The notes: a model not told the origin generated them from the letters alone. Positions 24,194 to 32,442 are shown, numbered from the stretch's first letter. The stretch is DNA of 37,349 nt from Porphyrobacter sp. AAP60 (GCF_001296025.1 NZ_LJHV01000022.1:1-37349); one strand, 5' to 3'. A program made the numbers and translations.

Positions 24194-25578
24194 CCCGTCT
24201 GGTCATCATCTCCAATCGCGTTGCCGTGGCCAAAGCGCGCGGCGCTGCCGGTGCCCAAGGCGGCCTTGCAGGCGCGCTCAATTCTGCGCTGAAGGAACAC
24301 GGCGGGATCTGGTTCGGCTGGTCAGGCCAGGAAAGCGAAGACGAAGCGGGCAGCATGAATTTGCAGCGCAGCGACGGCGTAACCACCGCCACGATCGACC
24401 TGCCGGGCCGCGATATCGACGAATATTACAATGGCTATGCCAATTCCACCTTGTGGCCGCTGTTCCACTACCGGCTAGACCTGACAGAATACGAGCGTGA
24501 AACCGGCAAGGGTTATGAACGGGTCAACGAACGCTTTGCCGAAGCTGTGGTGCCGCTGATTGAAGCGGATGATCTGGTGTGGGTGCATGATTATCACCTG
24601 ATCCCGCTGGGAGGGGCCCTGCGCGCGCGGGGAGTTTCCAACCGTATCGGATTTTTCCTGCATATCCCCTGGCCGCCCACGCGGCTGTTCGTGTCGCTGC
24701 CGTTTCATGAACGTCTGGTGCGCACGATGCTCGAATACGACCTCATCGGTTTCCAGACCAGCGAATGGCGCGACAGCTTTCTGCATTACTGCAGCAAGGA
24801 GCTGAACGCCGAGGTGGACGAGGACAGCGGCACTGTGCGGTTCGAAGGCCGTTCGGTCATCGCGCGAACCTATCCGATCGGGATCGACTGGGATCATTTC
24901 CAAACGCAGGGCCGGACCGGGGAATCGCGCAATGCGCACCAGCGCCTGCTTTCTTCGAGCCGCGAACGCACCGCCATGATCGGGGTCGACCGGCTGGATT
25001 ATTCCAAAGGTCTGCCCGAAAGGATCGACGGCATCGGCCGGTTTTTCGACCAGCATCCCGACAGGGTGCGCGATCTCGTCTTCATCCAGATCGCACCGCC
25101 CAGCCGCGAAGACGTGAAAAGCTATCAGGACATCCGGCTGCTGCTCGAACAGAAGACCGGACAGATCAACGGAGCGCGCAGCGAAGTGGATCTGGTGCCG
25201 ATCCGTTATGTCAATCGCGGCTATTCCCATGCCGAGCTTTTCGGCTTTTACCGTGGCTCCAAGATCGGGCTGGTAACACCGCTGCGCGATGGCATGAACC
25301 TGGTCGCCAAGGAGTATGTCGCCGCGCAGGATCCCGACGATCCCGGCGTGCTCATCCTGTCACGCTTTGCAGGCGCTGCCGAACAATTGAACGTCAACGG
25401 ACAAGGCGCGGTGATGGTCAATCCCTACAGCCCCGATGATATTTCCGACGCGATCAGCTTGGCGCTGGATATGCCTCTTGCCGAACGCAAGGCGCGTTAC
25501 GAAGCGATGATCGCGACCATCCGCGACGATAACGTGCAATCCTGGACGGAGCGTTTTTGCACCGACCTGAAGGCGTAA
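24190..25578 (+). CDS. otsA: Trehalose-6-phosphate synthase, apparent ATA start codon
   Basis: OtsA transfers glucose from UDP-glucose to glucose 6-phosphate. Motifs include FLHIPWPPTRLF, RLDYSKGLPERI and DGMNLVAKEY (nucleotide-sugar binding), and length is normal at 462 residues. Members of this family begin M-x-R-LVVVSNR, with the strand and Arg near residue 9 binding glucose 6-phosphate. Here that stretch, TRLVIISNRVAV, is encoded right after ATA at 24190, 9 bases behind GGAG (24177-24180), and the frame is closed by TAA at 24181-24183. No ATG, GTG or TTG lies between; the first is GTG at 24226, which would remove the conserved segment. A CTG at 24199 is a weaker option. See findings. Confidence 0.9.
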   Translation: MTRLVIISNRVAVAKARGAAGAQGGLAGALNSALKEHGGIWFGWSGQESEDEAGSMNLQRSDGVTTATIDLPGRDIDEYYNGYANSTLWPLFHYRLDLTEYERETGKGYERVNERFAEAVVPLIEADDLVWVHDYHLIPLGGALRARGVSNRIGFFLHIPWPPTRLFVSLPFHERLVRTMLEYDLIGFQTSEWRDSFLHYCSKELNAEVDEDSGTVRFEGRSVIARTYPIGIDWDHFQTQGRTGESRNAHQRLLSSSRERTAMIGVDRLDYSKGLPERIDGIGRFFDQHPDRVRDLVFIQIAPPSREDVKSYQDIRLLLEQKTGQINGARSEVDLVPIRYVNRGYSHAELFGFYRGSKIGLVTPLRDGMNLVAKEYVAAQDPDDPGVLILSRFAGAAEQLNVNGQGAVMVNPYSPDDISDAISLALDMPLAERKARYEAMIATIRDDNVQSWTERFCTDLKA

Positions 25579-25689
25579 CCGAAGCGCGCGTTAACCAAGG
25601 CAAATAGGGCGGGCGAAACCATTCCGGTTCCCGGTTGCGGGAAAGAACTGCCAACCCCGTCTTGCCCTTTTTTTCTGGCCCTGTTTCAG

Positions 25690-25751
25690 AGCCGGGCCTT
25701 TACGATGCCGCGAGCCGGGTTAAGCCCGGCTGCCGCGATGGGTGTTAACCC
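25690..25751 (+). promoter_or_regulatory. Overlapping inverted repeats between otsA and the pilus operon
   Basis: AGCCGGG (25713-25719) and CCCGGCT (25725-25731) form a 7-bp stem with loop TTAAG. GGGTTAA (25717-25723), which overlaps that stem, is also the reverse complement of TTAACCC (25745-25751), so the two stems exclude each other. A second AGCCGGG at 25690-25696 offers a third pairing. It may be a terminator region of the ots operon or a leader element of the pilus operon. A T-run (CCCTTTTTTT, about 25663-25672) upstream has no adjacent hairpin. Confidence 0.3.
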
Positions 25752-25784
25752 TTATCGTTCACTCAGACAGTCGTTCAGCGCTTC

Positions 25785-25807
25785 GTGTTACCCAATAGGG
25801 GCAACAC
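25785..25807 (+). promoter_or_regulatory. Hairpin directly in front of the pilin ribosome binding site
   Basis: GTGTTACCC and GGGGCAACAC pair around the loop AATA (five plus three base pairs with an internal mismatch). The Shine-Dalgarno AAGGA (25808-25812) begins at the very next base, and the pilin ATG is at 25820. The position suits an effect on translation or on 5' mRNA stability, which is common for highly expressed pilins; this is inference. Confidence 0.4.
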
Positions 25808-25819
25808 AAGGATAGCGTC

Positions 25820-26311
25820 ATGTCTTCAAAGGTCCTGGCCGCGCTCGCGATTGGCAGCGCGATTGTTCCATCTGCCGCACTGGCACAAACCGCGCAGACG
25901 ACAATGGATATATCGGCCACTGTCGTGAATGCCTGTGTTGTCAGCGCCACGAACCTCGCCTTTGGCAACTATGACCCGACGGCTGGATCGCCCACCGATG
26001 CAAGCAGCTCCATCACTGTAACCTGCACGCCGGGAAGCAGTTTCACGGTGGGGTTGAATGCCGGAACCACTTCTGGCGCGACAGTGAGCAACCGCATGAT
26101 GGCAAGTGGCAGCAACCGTCTCGATTATGCTTTGTACAGCGATGTGGCGCGAACCACCAACTGGGGGAACACCCCCGGAAGCGATACCCCTGCGGCAATC
26201 ACGGCGGTCAGTTCGCCTTCGATCCTCACGGTCTTTGGACGGGTGCCCGCGCAACAATCGGTGGTGGCCGGCAGCTATACGGACACGGTGACCATCACCG
26301 TCAGCTACTGA
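25820..26311 (+). CDS. Spore coat protein U (SCPU)-domain pilin, Csu-type major subunit
   Basis: The 163-residue product has a signal peptide (MSSKVLAALAIGSAIVPSAALA) and one SCPU domain: MDISATVVNACVVSATNLAFGNYDP..., a second Cys in SITVTCTPGS, and the closing VVAGSYTDTVTITVSY. The two cysteines probably form the fold's disulfide and the end strand is that expected for donor-strand exchange. Csu-type pilins build thin surface fibres for attachment to abiotic surfaces and biofilm. The context of chaperone and usher genes immediately downstream supports this rather than a spore role. SD AAGGA with 7-base spacing. Confidence 0.9.
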   Translation: MSSKVLAALAIGSAIVPSAALAQTAQTTMDISATVVNACVVSATNLAFGNYDPTAGSPTDASSSITVTCTPGSSFTVGLNAGTTSGATVSNRMMASGSNRLDYALYSDVARTTNWGNTPGSDTPAAITAVSSPSILTVFGRVPAQQSVVAGSYTDTVTITVSY

Positions 26312-26318
26312 GGTGGCG

Positions 26319-27038
26319 ATGCGCCGGTCGATATTCCATAAGTGCCTGACTTGGCTCGCGCTGGCGTGCGGCTTCATGGGGCTGCTTCAGCCGCAGGTCG
26401 CTCTGGCCGGTTCGCTGACCGTGCTCCCAATCCGCGTAGAAGTTGCCGCCAACCGGCAGTTCTGTTCGGTCACCATTGGCAATGATGGCACGAAAGACGT
26501 GGCCGTGCAGGTGCGCGGGTACCGCTGGCACCAGGAAGATGGCACCGACGCGCTCGACGAAAGCCAGAGCATTGCGATCAATCCTTCGATCATGATGATT
26601 GCGCCCGGCGCGAAGAAACTGGTGCGATGCAGCCTGCCCGAACAATCCGGACCAATCGAGAGCACCTACCGCCTGATCGTGAGCGAGCTTCCCCGCGCCG
26701 AGGCCGAGCCCGGTACGCTCCAGACCCTTTTGCAACTGAGTATCCCGGTCTTTCGCGCGCAGCCGGATGCAAGGCCCTCGCTCCATTGGGAAGCGACCGA
26801 AGACGGGCGGCTGCTTGTCACCAACAGCGGCACGCGCCACGTCCGCATCGCCGATCTGGTTGTCCATCCCGCCACCGCCGCAGCGCCGGTGCGCGCCAAG
26901 GCCGGCTTCTATCTTCTCGCCGGAGCAAGCCGCACTGTTGATGCCGATTTTGGCAAAATCGAGATTGCCGAAGTGGAAGCCATGACCGAGGACGGCGCGT
27001 TCGTTGCCGTGCTGCCCGGCGGCAAGCCACGAACTTGA
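26319..27038 (+). CDS. Periplasmic pilus chaperone (CsuC/FimC-like)
   Basis: The 239-residue product has a signal peptide (to about ALAG) and the two immunoglobulin-like domains of usher chaperones. Family features are GSLTVLPIRVEVAANRQFCSVTIGN at the start of the mature protein, SIMMIAPGAKKLVRCSLPE, whose lysine/arginine would anchor the subunit C-terminus, and YRLIVSELPRAE. It caps pilin subunits in the periplasm and delivers them to the usher. ATG at 26319 is preceded by GAGG five bases away; a GTG at 26313 is an alternative. The gap from the pilin gene is 7 bases. Confidence 0.9.
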   Translation: MRRSIFHKCLTWLALACGFMGLLQPQVALAGSLTVLPIRVEVAANRQFCSVTIGNDGTKDVAVQVRGYRWHQEDGTDALDESQSIAINPSIMMIAPGAKKLVRCSLPEQSGPIESTYRLIVSELPRAEAEPGTLQTLLQLSIPVFRAQPDARPSLHWEATEDGRLLVTNSGTRHVRIADLVVHPATAAAPVRAKAGFYLLAGASRTVDADFGKIEIAEVEAMTEDGAFVAVLPGGKPRT

Positions 27039-27050
27039 GTGGGCTTGGCC

Positions 27051-29441
27051 ATGTCCGCCAAACATGCGTGGCGGGCAGCCACGTCCGTGGTGGTCATGAC
27101 CGTTATTGCCTGCCCCTCAAGCGTGAAGGCAAATGAGGCGGGCGAGGTGGCTGGCACAAATGCATCCGTGATTGCAGGCTCGACCGCCCGACGGAGCGAG
27201 GCGCCCGAGCCGCGCCCGGTGGGAGTCATGATCAACCGCAGGCTCACCCCCGATCAGGCTCTTGTCGTGATCTGGGAAGATGCCCTCTACATCAGGCGGA
27301 CGGACCTTCCGCAGACCGGGCTGATCCTGCCCGAACTGGCAAGCGAGTTTGTGCTGTCCGGCGATGAATATGTCTCGCTGTCCCCTGTCACAGGCGTTTT
27401 TGCCAGCCTCGGCGAAGGCGGAAGCCTGCTTGACATCATCGCTTCTCCTGCGGCTTTCCAGTCGACAAGGTTCCAGAGGTCTGCACAGCCGGTCACGCTG
27501 GACGAGATCGTGCCGGCCGCCTTCATCAGCTACGATCTGACCTTCAGTCGCTGGAACGGCCAGAACTCCGCCTTCGCGTTTCTTGATGCGGGGGTGTCTA
27601 ACGACTGGGGCCTGATCGGCAGCACCGCCGTCCTGCAAAATGCAGGACACACCGCCGTTCGTCTTGAAAGCTATTTCCAGCGCGACTGGCCCAATGAACG
27701 GGTGCGGCTGGTGATTGGCGATACTGTAACAAAAGCCACCGAATGGAGCGCGCCGGCGCGATTTGCAGGCGTCCGCTTCGGCACGGATTTCGCACTCCAG
27801 CCGACGTTCATTGCCTTCCCCGTACCGATGTTGACCGAGGCGGCTGCCCTGCCCTCGACCGTCGATCTCATCTCGTCAGCGAGCCGCGAAACGCTGGCCG
27901 TGCAACCCGGGACCTTCGCTATCGATTACCAGCCGGTCTTTTCCGGAGCGGGCGAGGTAACGATGATGATCACCGACGCGAATGGCCTGTCGCGGCAGGT
28001 AACCAGCAGCTTCTACACCAGTGCGCGGCTGTTGCGTCCGGGGCTTGTCGATTTCTCGGTCGAAGCGGGGGTGGTACGGCAGAACTACGGCATCGAGAGC
28101 TTTGATTATGGTCCGCCGTTTGCTGCAGGATTTCTGCGCTTCGGCCTGAATGATGCGCTTACGCTTGGCGGGCGTATCGAAGTGAGCCCTGACATCCAGA
28201 CGGGCGGGCTGGGCGCCGGCTGGGTGCTTTCCACGATCGGCGAATTCGGGCTCGCCGGCGCGGTGTCGCAAAGCCCAAGGGGCACGGGAACCTTGTGGCG
28301 CGCCCAGTTCCAGCGGATCGCGCCGACGCACTCGTTCACTGTCAGCTATCAGCGGGACAACGGACGCTACGCGCAGGTCGCCAACGCTGGCTTCTGCTGC
28401 GGCGTCCCTTTCGGCCCGCCGCAGCAGGAACTTGCGTTGGCGGGTAGCCTGTCGTTGGGATCACTGGGCGATGTCGTGGTGGGCCACGCCGAAACGCGCA
28501 CCGCAGGCGGCCAGAGCTTCAGGACGACGAACCTGAGCATCAATGGCGGCTTCAGGTCAGCTTTCTACAACCTCGGTCTGCGCCGCAGCCAGTTCGGCGA
28601 CCGCACCGACAACGGCGCCTTTCTTCTGGTGAGCCTGCCGCTTGGTACGCGCAGCAGCGCCAGCGCCAGATTTGATGACAGGCGATCGGTTGCGATGGTC
28701 AGCGTCGCACCGCCGAATGATCGCGGTGCCGGATACCAGATTGCCGTGGGGCATGACCGGGAATTTGATCAACCCGTCATCAACGCCTCCACTCTGGTTC
28801 GCACTGCCGCTGGCGAACTTGAACTGGTCGGCGGTTACGATCGAAGCGGAGAGGGTATCCGCCTGAGCGCAAGGGGCGCCCTTGTGTCGACGGCGGGCAA
28901 AGTGGTTGCAACGCCGCGGCTCGATAACGCCTTTGCTCTGGTCGAACTCGGCAGCGCGGCGGACGTGACGCTTTATCTGGAAAACCGGCCGGTGGTGGCA
29001 AAAGGCGGAGCGGGCAAGACAGCGCTCCTCACCGGGCTCCAGCCTTACGCACAGAACCGGATCGCGATCGACGTATCATCTCTGCCGATCACTGCCGATG
29101 TCGATGCAGGCGAAAAACTGGTTGTGCCCGGATTCCGGCAGGCAGTGCGGGTCGCCTTCGGCGGAGCGGAGCAGTCTCCGGTCACTATCAGGCTGGTGGG
29201 CCCGGATGGCGTGCCACTGGCGCCGGGGCTGGAAACCCGTGTGGGATCGCAGCCTGCCGGAATCACCGGGTATGATGGCCTCGTCTTCCTGCCTGACCTG
29301 CGCGGCGGAGAACGGATTGCCGTCACCGGCCCGGCATTCCGCTGCCAGGCGCAGATCCCTGCCAGACCGAAGATCGATGAAAACAGACAGCTTGGCCCTG
29401 TCCCATGCCTGCCCCACGCAACTCTGGAGCCTGTTCCATGA
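27051..29441 (+). CDS. Outer-membrane usher of a Csu-type chaperone-usher pilus
   Basis: The 796-residue product (from ATG at 27051; a GTG at 27039 would add four residues) is a fimbrial usher: signal region, periplasmic N-domain (PVGVMINRRLTPDQALVVIWEDALYIRRTDL), a 24-strand barrel with plug domain, exemplified by VFSGAGEVTMMITDANGLSRQ and DFSVEAGVVRQNYGIESFDYGPP, and C-terminal domains around YAQNRIAIDVSSLPITADV and PGFRQAVRVAF. It recruits chaperone-subunit complexes and assembles the fibre. The sequence fits the short ushers of the Csu/archaic class rather than classical FimD. Its stop overlaps the next gene (ATGA at 29438). Confidence 0.9.
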   Translation: MSAKHAWRAATSVVVMTVIACPSSVKANEAGEVAGTNASVIAGSTARRSEAPEPRPVGVMINRRLTPDQALVVIWEDALYIRRTDLPQTGLILPELASEFVLSGDEYVSLSPVTGVFASLGEGGSLLDIIASPAAFQSTRFQRSAQPVTLDEIVPAAFISYDLTFSRWNGQNSAFAFLDAGVSNDWGLIGSTAVLQNAGHTAVRLESYFQRDWPNERVRLVIGDTVTKATEWSAPARFAGVRFGTDFALQPTFIAFPVPMLTEAAALPSTVDLISSASRETLAVQPGTFAIDYQPVFSGAGEVTMMITDANGLSRQVTSSFYTSARLLRPGLVDFSVEAGVVRQNYGIESFDYGPPFAAGFLRFGLNDALTLGGRIEVSPDIQTGGLGAGWVLSTIGEFGLAGAVSQSPRGTGTLWRAQFQRIAPTHSFTVSYQRDNGRYAQVANAGFCCGVPFGPPQQELALAGSLSLGSLGDVVVGHAETRTAGGQSFRTTNLSINGGFRSAFYNLGLRRSQFGDRTDNGAFLLVSLPLGTRSSASARFDDRRSVAMVSVAPPNDRGAGYQIAVGHDREFDQPVINASTLVRTAAGELELVGGYDRSGEGIRLSARGALVSTAGKVVATPRLDNAFALVELGSAADVTLYLENRPVVAKGGAGKTALLTGLQPYAQNRIAIDVSSLPITADVDAGEKLVVPGFRQAVRVAFGGAEQSPVTIRLVGPDGVPLAPGLETRVGSQPAGITGYDGLVFLPDLRGGERIAVTGPAFRCQAQIPARPKIDENRQLGPVPCLPHATLEPVP

Positions 29442-29941
29442 CCCTGAACTTCGCGCGAAATTTCCACCTGATCGCCGCCCTTCTCGTGTCGGCGCTGGCA
29501 TTCGGCATCGTCGCACCAAGCCCGGCCTACGCATGCACGCTCTGTTCGTGCTCGACGACGGCGAGCGGAGCCAGTTTCGGAACCTATGATCCGACATCGC
29601 CTGCCCCCAAAGACACATCCGGCACGGTAACGATCAATTGCACAGGGCTGATAGCGCTGTTCGGGTCAGTCGACATTTCGGCCAGCGCAGGCTCATCCGG
29701 CAATGCGGCACAGCGAACCATGCGGCAAGGCATCAACACCCTGAATTACAACCTCTATGTCAACCCCGCCCGCTCGATTGTGTTCGGCAACGGAGCGGGC
29801 GGCACACAGCGGATCTCGACGTCTTTGAACGGGCTGCTGTTCTTCAGCCAAAGCACCTTTTTCTACGCAAGGCTGCCGGCAAACCAATGGGCCAGAGCCG
29901 GAAACTATTCTGACACAATCGTCATCACGGTCGCTTACTGA
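29438..29941 (+). CDS. Second SCPU-domain protein, probable pilus tip or minor pilin
   Basis: The 167-residue product has a signal peptide (ending about PAYA) and a single SCPU-like domain with GASFGTYDPTSPAPKDTSGTVTINC and the closing NYSDTIVITVAY. The mature N-terminus is unusually Cys-rich (ACTLCSCSTTASG). In Acinetobacter Csu operons the last gene encodes a two-domain tip adhesin (CsuE); here the equivalent position holds a one-domain protein, so either the tip is smaller or this is another minor subunit. Start set by the ATGA overlap with the usher. Confidence 0.85.
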   Translation: MTLNFARNFHLIAALLVSALAFGIVAPSPAYACTLCSCSTTASGASFGTYDPTSPAPKDTSGTVTINCTGLIALFGSVDISASAGSSGNAAQRTMRQGINTLNYNLYVNPARSIVFGNGAGGTQRISTSLNGLLFFSQSTFFYARLPANQWARAGNYSDTIVITVAY

Positions 29942-30246
29942 TCTGAGATTGTGGCAGTTTTTCAGGACTGAACTTTCATCAGCCGCAGACGCACCGCTCG
30001 CCCGGATCATGGCCTCTCTTCCATCGATACCAACTGTTTTGCGCAGTCTTTGCCCCGCATCCTGTGCACCGAGGCCCGTCAGTGCGGGATGCCGGAAGCG
30101 AAACTTCAGGAAATCAGACGGTCAGTCGGAATTTGCCCGAATCGGCCAAGCCCCCAACCGGGTTGCAGGGGCCTGCGATCGCAAGAAGTATTGACGATCC
30201 GTCAGGGATGATAGAGACGGCCCCGACTGATTCCGTCATTCGGCAT
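29942..30246. other. Gap between pilus operon and tRNA-Gly: no gene recognised
   Basis: 305 bases without a convincing coding region; the open frames here have no protein-like composition. Content: TTTTT at 29956-29960 shortly after the pilin stop, without a clear hairpin, and a promoter-like TTGACG at 30191-30196 ahead of the tRNA. The rest shows nothing I can name. Confidence 0.5.
30191..30216 (+). promoter_or_regulatory. Possible promoter of tRNA-Gly
   Basis: TTGACG at 30191-30196 is a good -35 match; the -10 is poorly defined (GATAGA about 30210-30215, with short spacing). The position, some 30 bases before the tRNA 5' end, is right for a tRNA promoter. Confidence 0.3.
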
Positions 30247-30320
30247 GCGGGTATAGCATAGTGGTAATGCACCAGCTTCCCAAGCTGGCTAGAGGGGTTC
30301 GATTCCCCTTACCCGCTCCA
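30247..30320 (+). tRNA. tRNA-Gly (anticodon CCC)
   Basis: A 74-base cloverleaf: acceptor GCGGGTA pairs with TACCCGC, D-arm GCAT/ATGC with loop AGTGGTA, anticodon stem CCAGC/GCTGG with loop TTCCCAA (anticodon CCC, reads GGG), variable CTAG, T-arm AGGGG/CCCCT with loop TTCGATT, discriminator T and an encoded CCA. All stems are perfectly paired. Confidence 0.97.
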
Positions 30321-30645
30321 ACCCTCGCCATCTGCGCTGCGGCGACTATGCGGTTTCAACCGCAGGCCCGTTACGGCTGATGCGAAAGTCAGCAGCCGCT
30401 CTGCCGCCTGTCGATGCGGAGCAGGCGGTGCAGACGCAATCATGGCGGCCCAGGGGCGGCTGCTTTCTCGAACGCAAACCGCTTCCCGAAGCAATGCAGC
30501 GCATCGACAATGCCGGGATTTTCGACCAGAACCTGCATCGGCTGTTCGGGCTGATCGCCGAAGTGGGGGAGGTGAGTGCGTTGGTGTTTGCAACTACAGG
30601 CAAGTCATCGATCTGTCGCAGTCTGAACGCGGGCGCGGCCACAGC
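30321..30645. other. Gap between tRNA-Gly and the type I secretion genes
   Basis: 325 bases. No integrase remnant or repeat of the tRNA 3' end was seen. It holds one questionable small reading frame (30380-30649), listed separately. No clear terminator for the tRNA and no clear promoter for the secretion operon were recognised. Confidence 0.4.
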
Positions 30646-30649
30646 ATGA
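30380..30649 (+). CDS. Possible small gene ahead of the secretion ABC transporter
   Basis: An 89-residue frame from ATG to a TGA that overlaps the transporter start as ATGA, the same coupling used by real gene pairs in this window. Its central part (EAMQRIDNAGIFDQNLHRLFGLIAEVGEV) has codon use similar to genuine genes and looks protein-like, while both ends are less convincing. No domain recognised and no good Shine-Dalgarno at the start. It could equally be chance. Function unknown. Confidence 0.3.
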   Translation: MRKSAAALPPVDAEQAVQTQSWRPRGGCFLERKPLPEAMQRIDNAGIFDQNLHRLFGLIAEVGEVSALVFATTGKSSICRSLNAGAATA

Positions 30650-32442
30650 AAGCCGCCCACACTTCGCAATTGCGCGCAGCGCTGGATCGTTCGCGCTCGG
30701 CTTTGGTAACGGTCGGCTGGCTCAGCGCGATCATCAATGTGCTGTTGCTGGGCGGTCCGCTCTACATGCTGCTGATCTATGACTCCGTGATGCCTTCAGG
30801 CAGCACTGCAACGCTCTTCGGCCTGCTGGCGATGATTGTGGTGATCTATGCGTTTCAGGGTCTGTTCGACTTGCTGCGCACCCGCATGCTGAGCGACATT
30901 GCAGCGGGTCTTGAGGCGCGGATGACCGGGCGGGTTCACCGTGCGATGACGGCGATGGGGCTGCGCGCGAAGGTGGATCGTGACGATGGCCTGACGCCGA
31001 TGCGCGATCTCGATTCGATCCGCAGCTTTCTCGCTTCGCCCGGGCCAGGCGCGCTGATGGACCTGCCGTGGCTGGTCCTGTTTCTCGGTCTGCTGACCAT
31101 GCTGCACTATTGGCTGGGTCTTACCGCGCTGGTGGGAGCGCTGGTGCTGATCGCCTTCACCATTCTCAACGACCGCCTGACGCGCCGGCCCGGCGAAGAG
31201 CTGTCCGGCGCGCGGGCCTACCGATCGAAACTCGCACAGGACACGCACCGTCATGTCGAGGTGATCCGCGCGCTGGGTATGGGAGAGCGGATGCATGATG
31301 CCTGGCACGTGGCCAACGCCCAGCTCAGTTCGGCGCAGGACCGCGTAGCGCGCACCACCAGCCTGATCATGGGCTTGAGCCGCGTTTTCCGCATGTTCCT
31401 CCAAAGCGTGGTGCTGACCGTGGGCGCGCTGCTCTATCTGGCCGGAGAAGCGAGCGGAGGGATTGTCTTTGCAGCCTCGATTCTGGCCGCGCGTGCGCTC
31501 GCGCCAATCGATCAGGCGATCATGCATTGGGGCAGTTTCACAGCGGCGCGGCAAAGCTGGGCGCGTCTCGATGCCCTGTTCGAAGCGATCCCGGAAGATG
31601 AGGAAATCGGCACGCAGCTGCCCGCGCCCGAGTCTGCGCTGAAGGTCGGGGGCCTCGCTGTCGCCCCGCCGGGCGCGCAAGAGCCGGTGCTGCGCGATAT
31701 TTCATTCGATCTTGCTGCGGGCGATGCGATGGGAATCATCGGGCCGAGTGCGGCAGGCAAGACGACGCTGGCACGCGCGCTGGTGGGGGTGTGGGCACCG
31801 CTTGCCGGGACGGTGCGGCTCGACGGCGCCAGTCTCGACCAATGGGAACCCGATACGCTCGGCGCGCATCTGGGTTACCTTCCGCAGCATGTCGAACTGT
31901 TCGACGGAACGATCGCGCAGAATATCGCCCGCTTCGATCCCGAACCGCCGTTCGAAGCCGTCATCGCGGCCGGACGGGCGGGCGGTGTGCACGAGTTGGT
32001 CCTTGCGCTGCCCAATGGTTACGACACCAGGGTCGGCGGAGGCGGTATCCAGCTGTCAGCCGGCCAGCGCCAGCGCATCGGGCTGGCCCGTGCGCTTTAT
32101 CGTCAGCCCTTTCTGGTCGTGCTCGACGAACCCAACTCCAACCTTGATGCGGAAGGCGAGGCCGCGCTGGATGGGGCAATTGCCGAGGCACGCGAACGCG
32201 GAGCGATCGTGGTGCTGATCGCGCACCGGCCAAGCGCGCTGCGCAAGGTGAATAAGGTGCTGGTGCTGCAACAGGGCCGGCAGGTTGCCTTTGGCGAACG
32301 GGACAAGGTTCTTGCAAGCCTGCTTAGCCAACCGGTTGCAACACCTATCCGCCCGGCCGGCAGCGAGGCAGCCGAGACACCGGCAAATAGCCAGCAGAGC
32401 AACCCTCCACAAGCCAGCGAACAGGTGCGCACCACACCATGA
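30646..32442 (+). CDS. Type I secretion ABC transporter (PrtD/HlyB-like permease-ATPase)
   Basis: The 598-residue product has an N-terminal membrane domain (GWLSAIINVLLLGGPLYMLL, then helices to about 310) and a C-terminal ATPase with Walker A GPSAAGKTT (366-374), the signature LSAGQRQR (470-477), Walker B FLVVLDEP (489-496) and switch His527. It lacks a C39 peptidase domain, matching the PrtD class that exports RTX proteases and similar proteins with C-terminal signals. The ATG at 30646 gives the family's usual N-terminus. A C-terminal Ser/Pro/Gln-rich tail of about 35 residues is extra. Its stop overlaps the adaptor gene start. The convergent RTX subtilase is the probable substrate. Confidence 0.94.
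   Translation: MKAAHTSQLRAALDRSRSALVTVGWLSAIINVLLLGGPLYMLLIYDSVMPSGSTATLFGLLAMIVVIYAFQGLFDLLRTRMLSDIAAGLEARMTGRVHRAMTAMGLRAKVDRDDGLTPMRDLDSIRSFLASPGPGALMDLPWLVLFLGLLTMLHYWLGLTALVGALVLIAFTILNDRLTRRPGEELSGARAYRSKLAQDTHRHVEVIRALGMGERMHDAWHVANAQLSSAQDRVARTTSLIMGLSRVFRMFLQSVVLTVGALLYLAGEASGGIVFAASILAARALAPIDQAIMHWGSFTAARQSWARLDALFEAIPEDEEIGTQLPAPESALKVGGLAVAPPGAQEPVLRDISFDLAAGDAMGIIGPSAAGKTTLARALVGVWAPLAGTVRLDGASLDQWEPDTLGAHLGYLPQHVELFDGTIAQNIARFDPEPPFEAVIAAGRAGGVHELVLALPNGYDTRVGGGGIQLSAGQRQRIGLARALYRQPFLVVLDEPNSNLDAEGEAALDGAIAEARERGAIVVLIAHRPSALRKVNKVLVLQQGRQVAFGERDKVLASLLSQPVATPIRPAGSEAAETPANSQQSNPPQASEQVRTTP

Noticed and set aside
25585..25680. Intrinsic terminator for otsA at the T-run near 25665
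   Set aside because: The only nearby hairpin (TTCCCG-GTTG-CGGGAA) ends too far from the T-run to work as a classical terminator.
29949..30194. 81-codon frame after the pilus operon
   Set aside because: Cys/Arg/Ser-rich composition, no Shine-Dalgarno and no recognisable domain; judged non-coding.
30247..30645. tRNA-Gly as the attachment site of an integrated island carrying the secretion genes
   Set aside because: No integrase, no repeat of the tRNA 3' end and no composition break were seen downstream.
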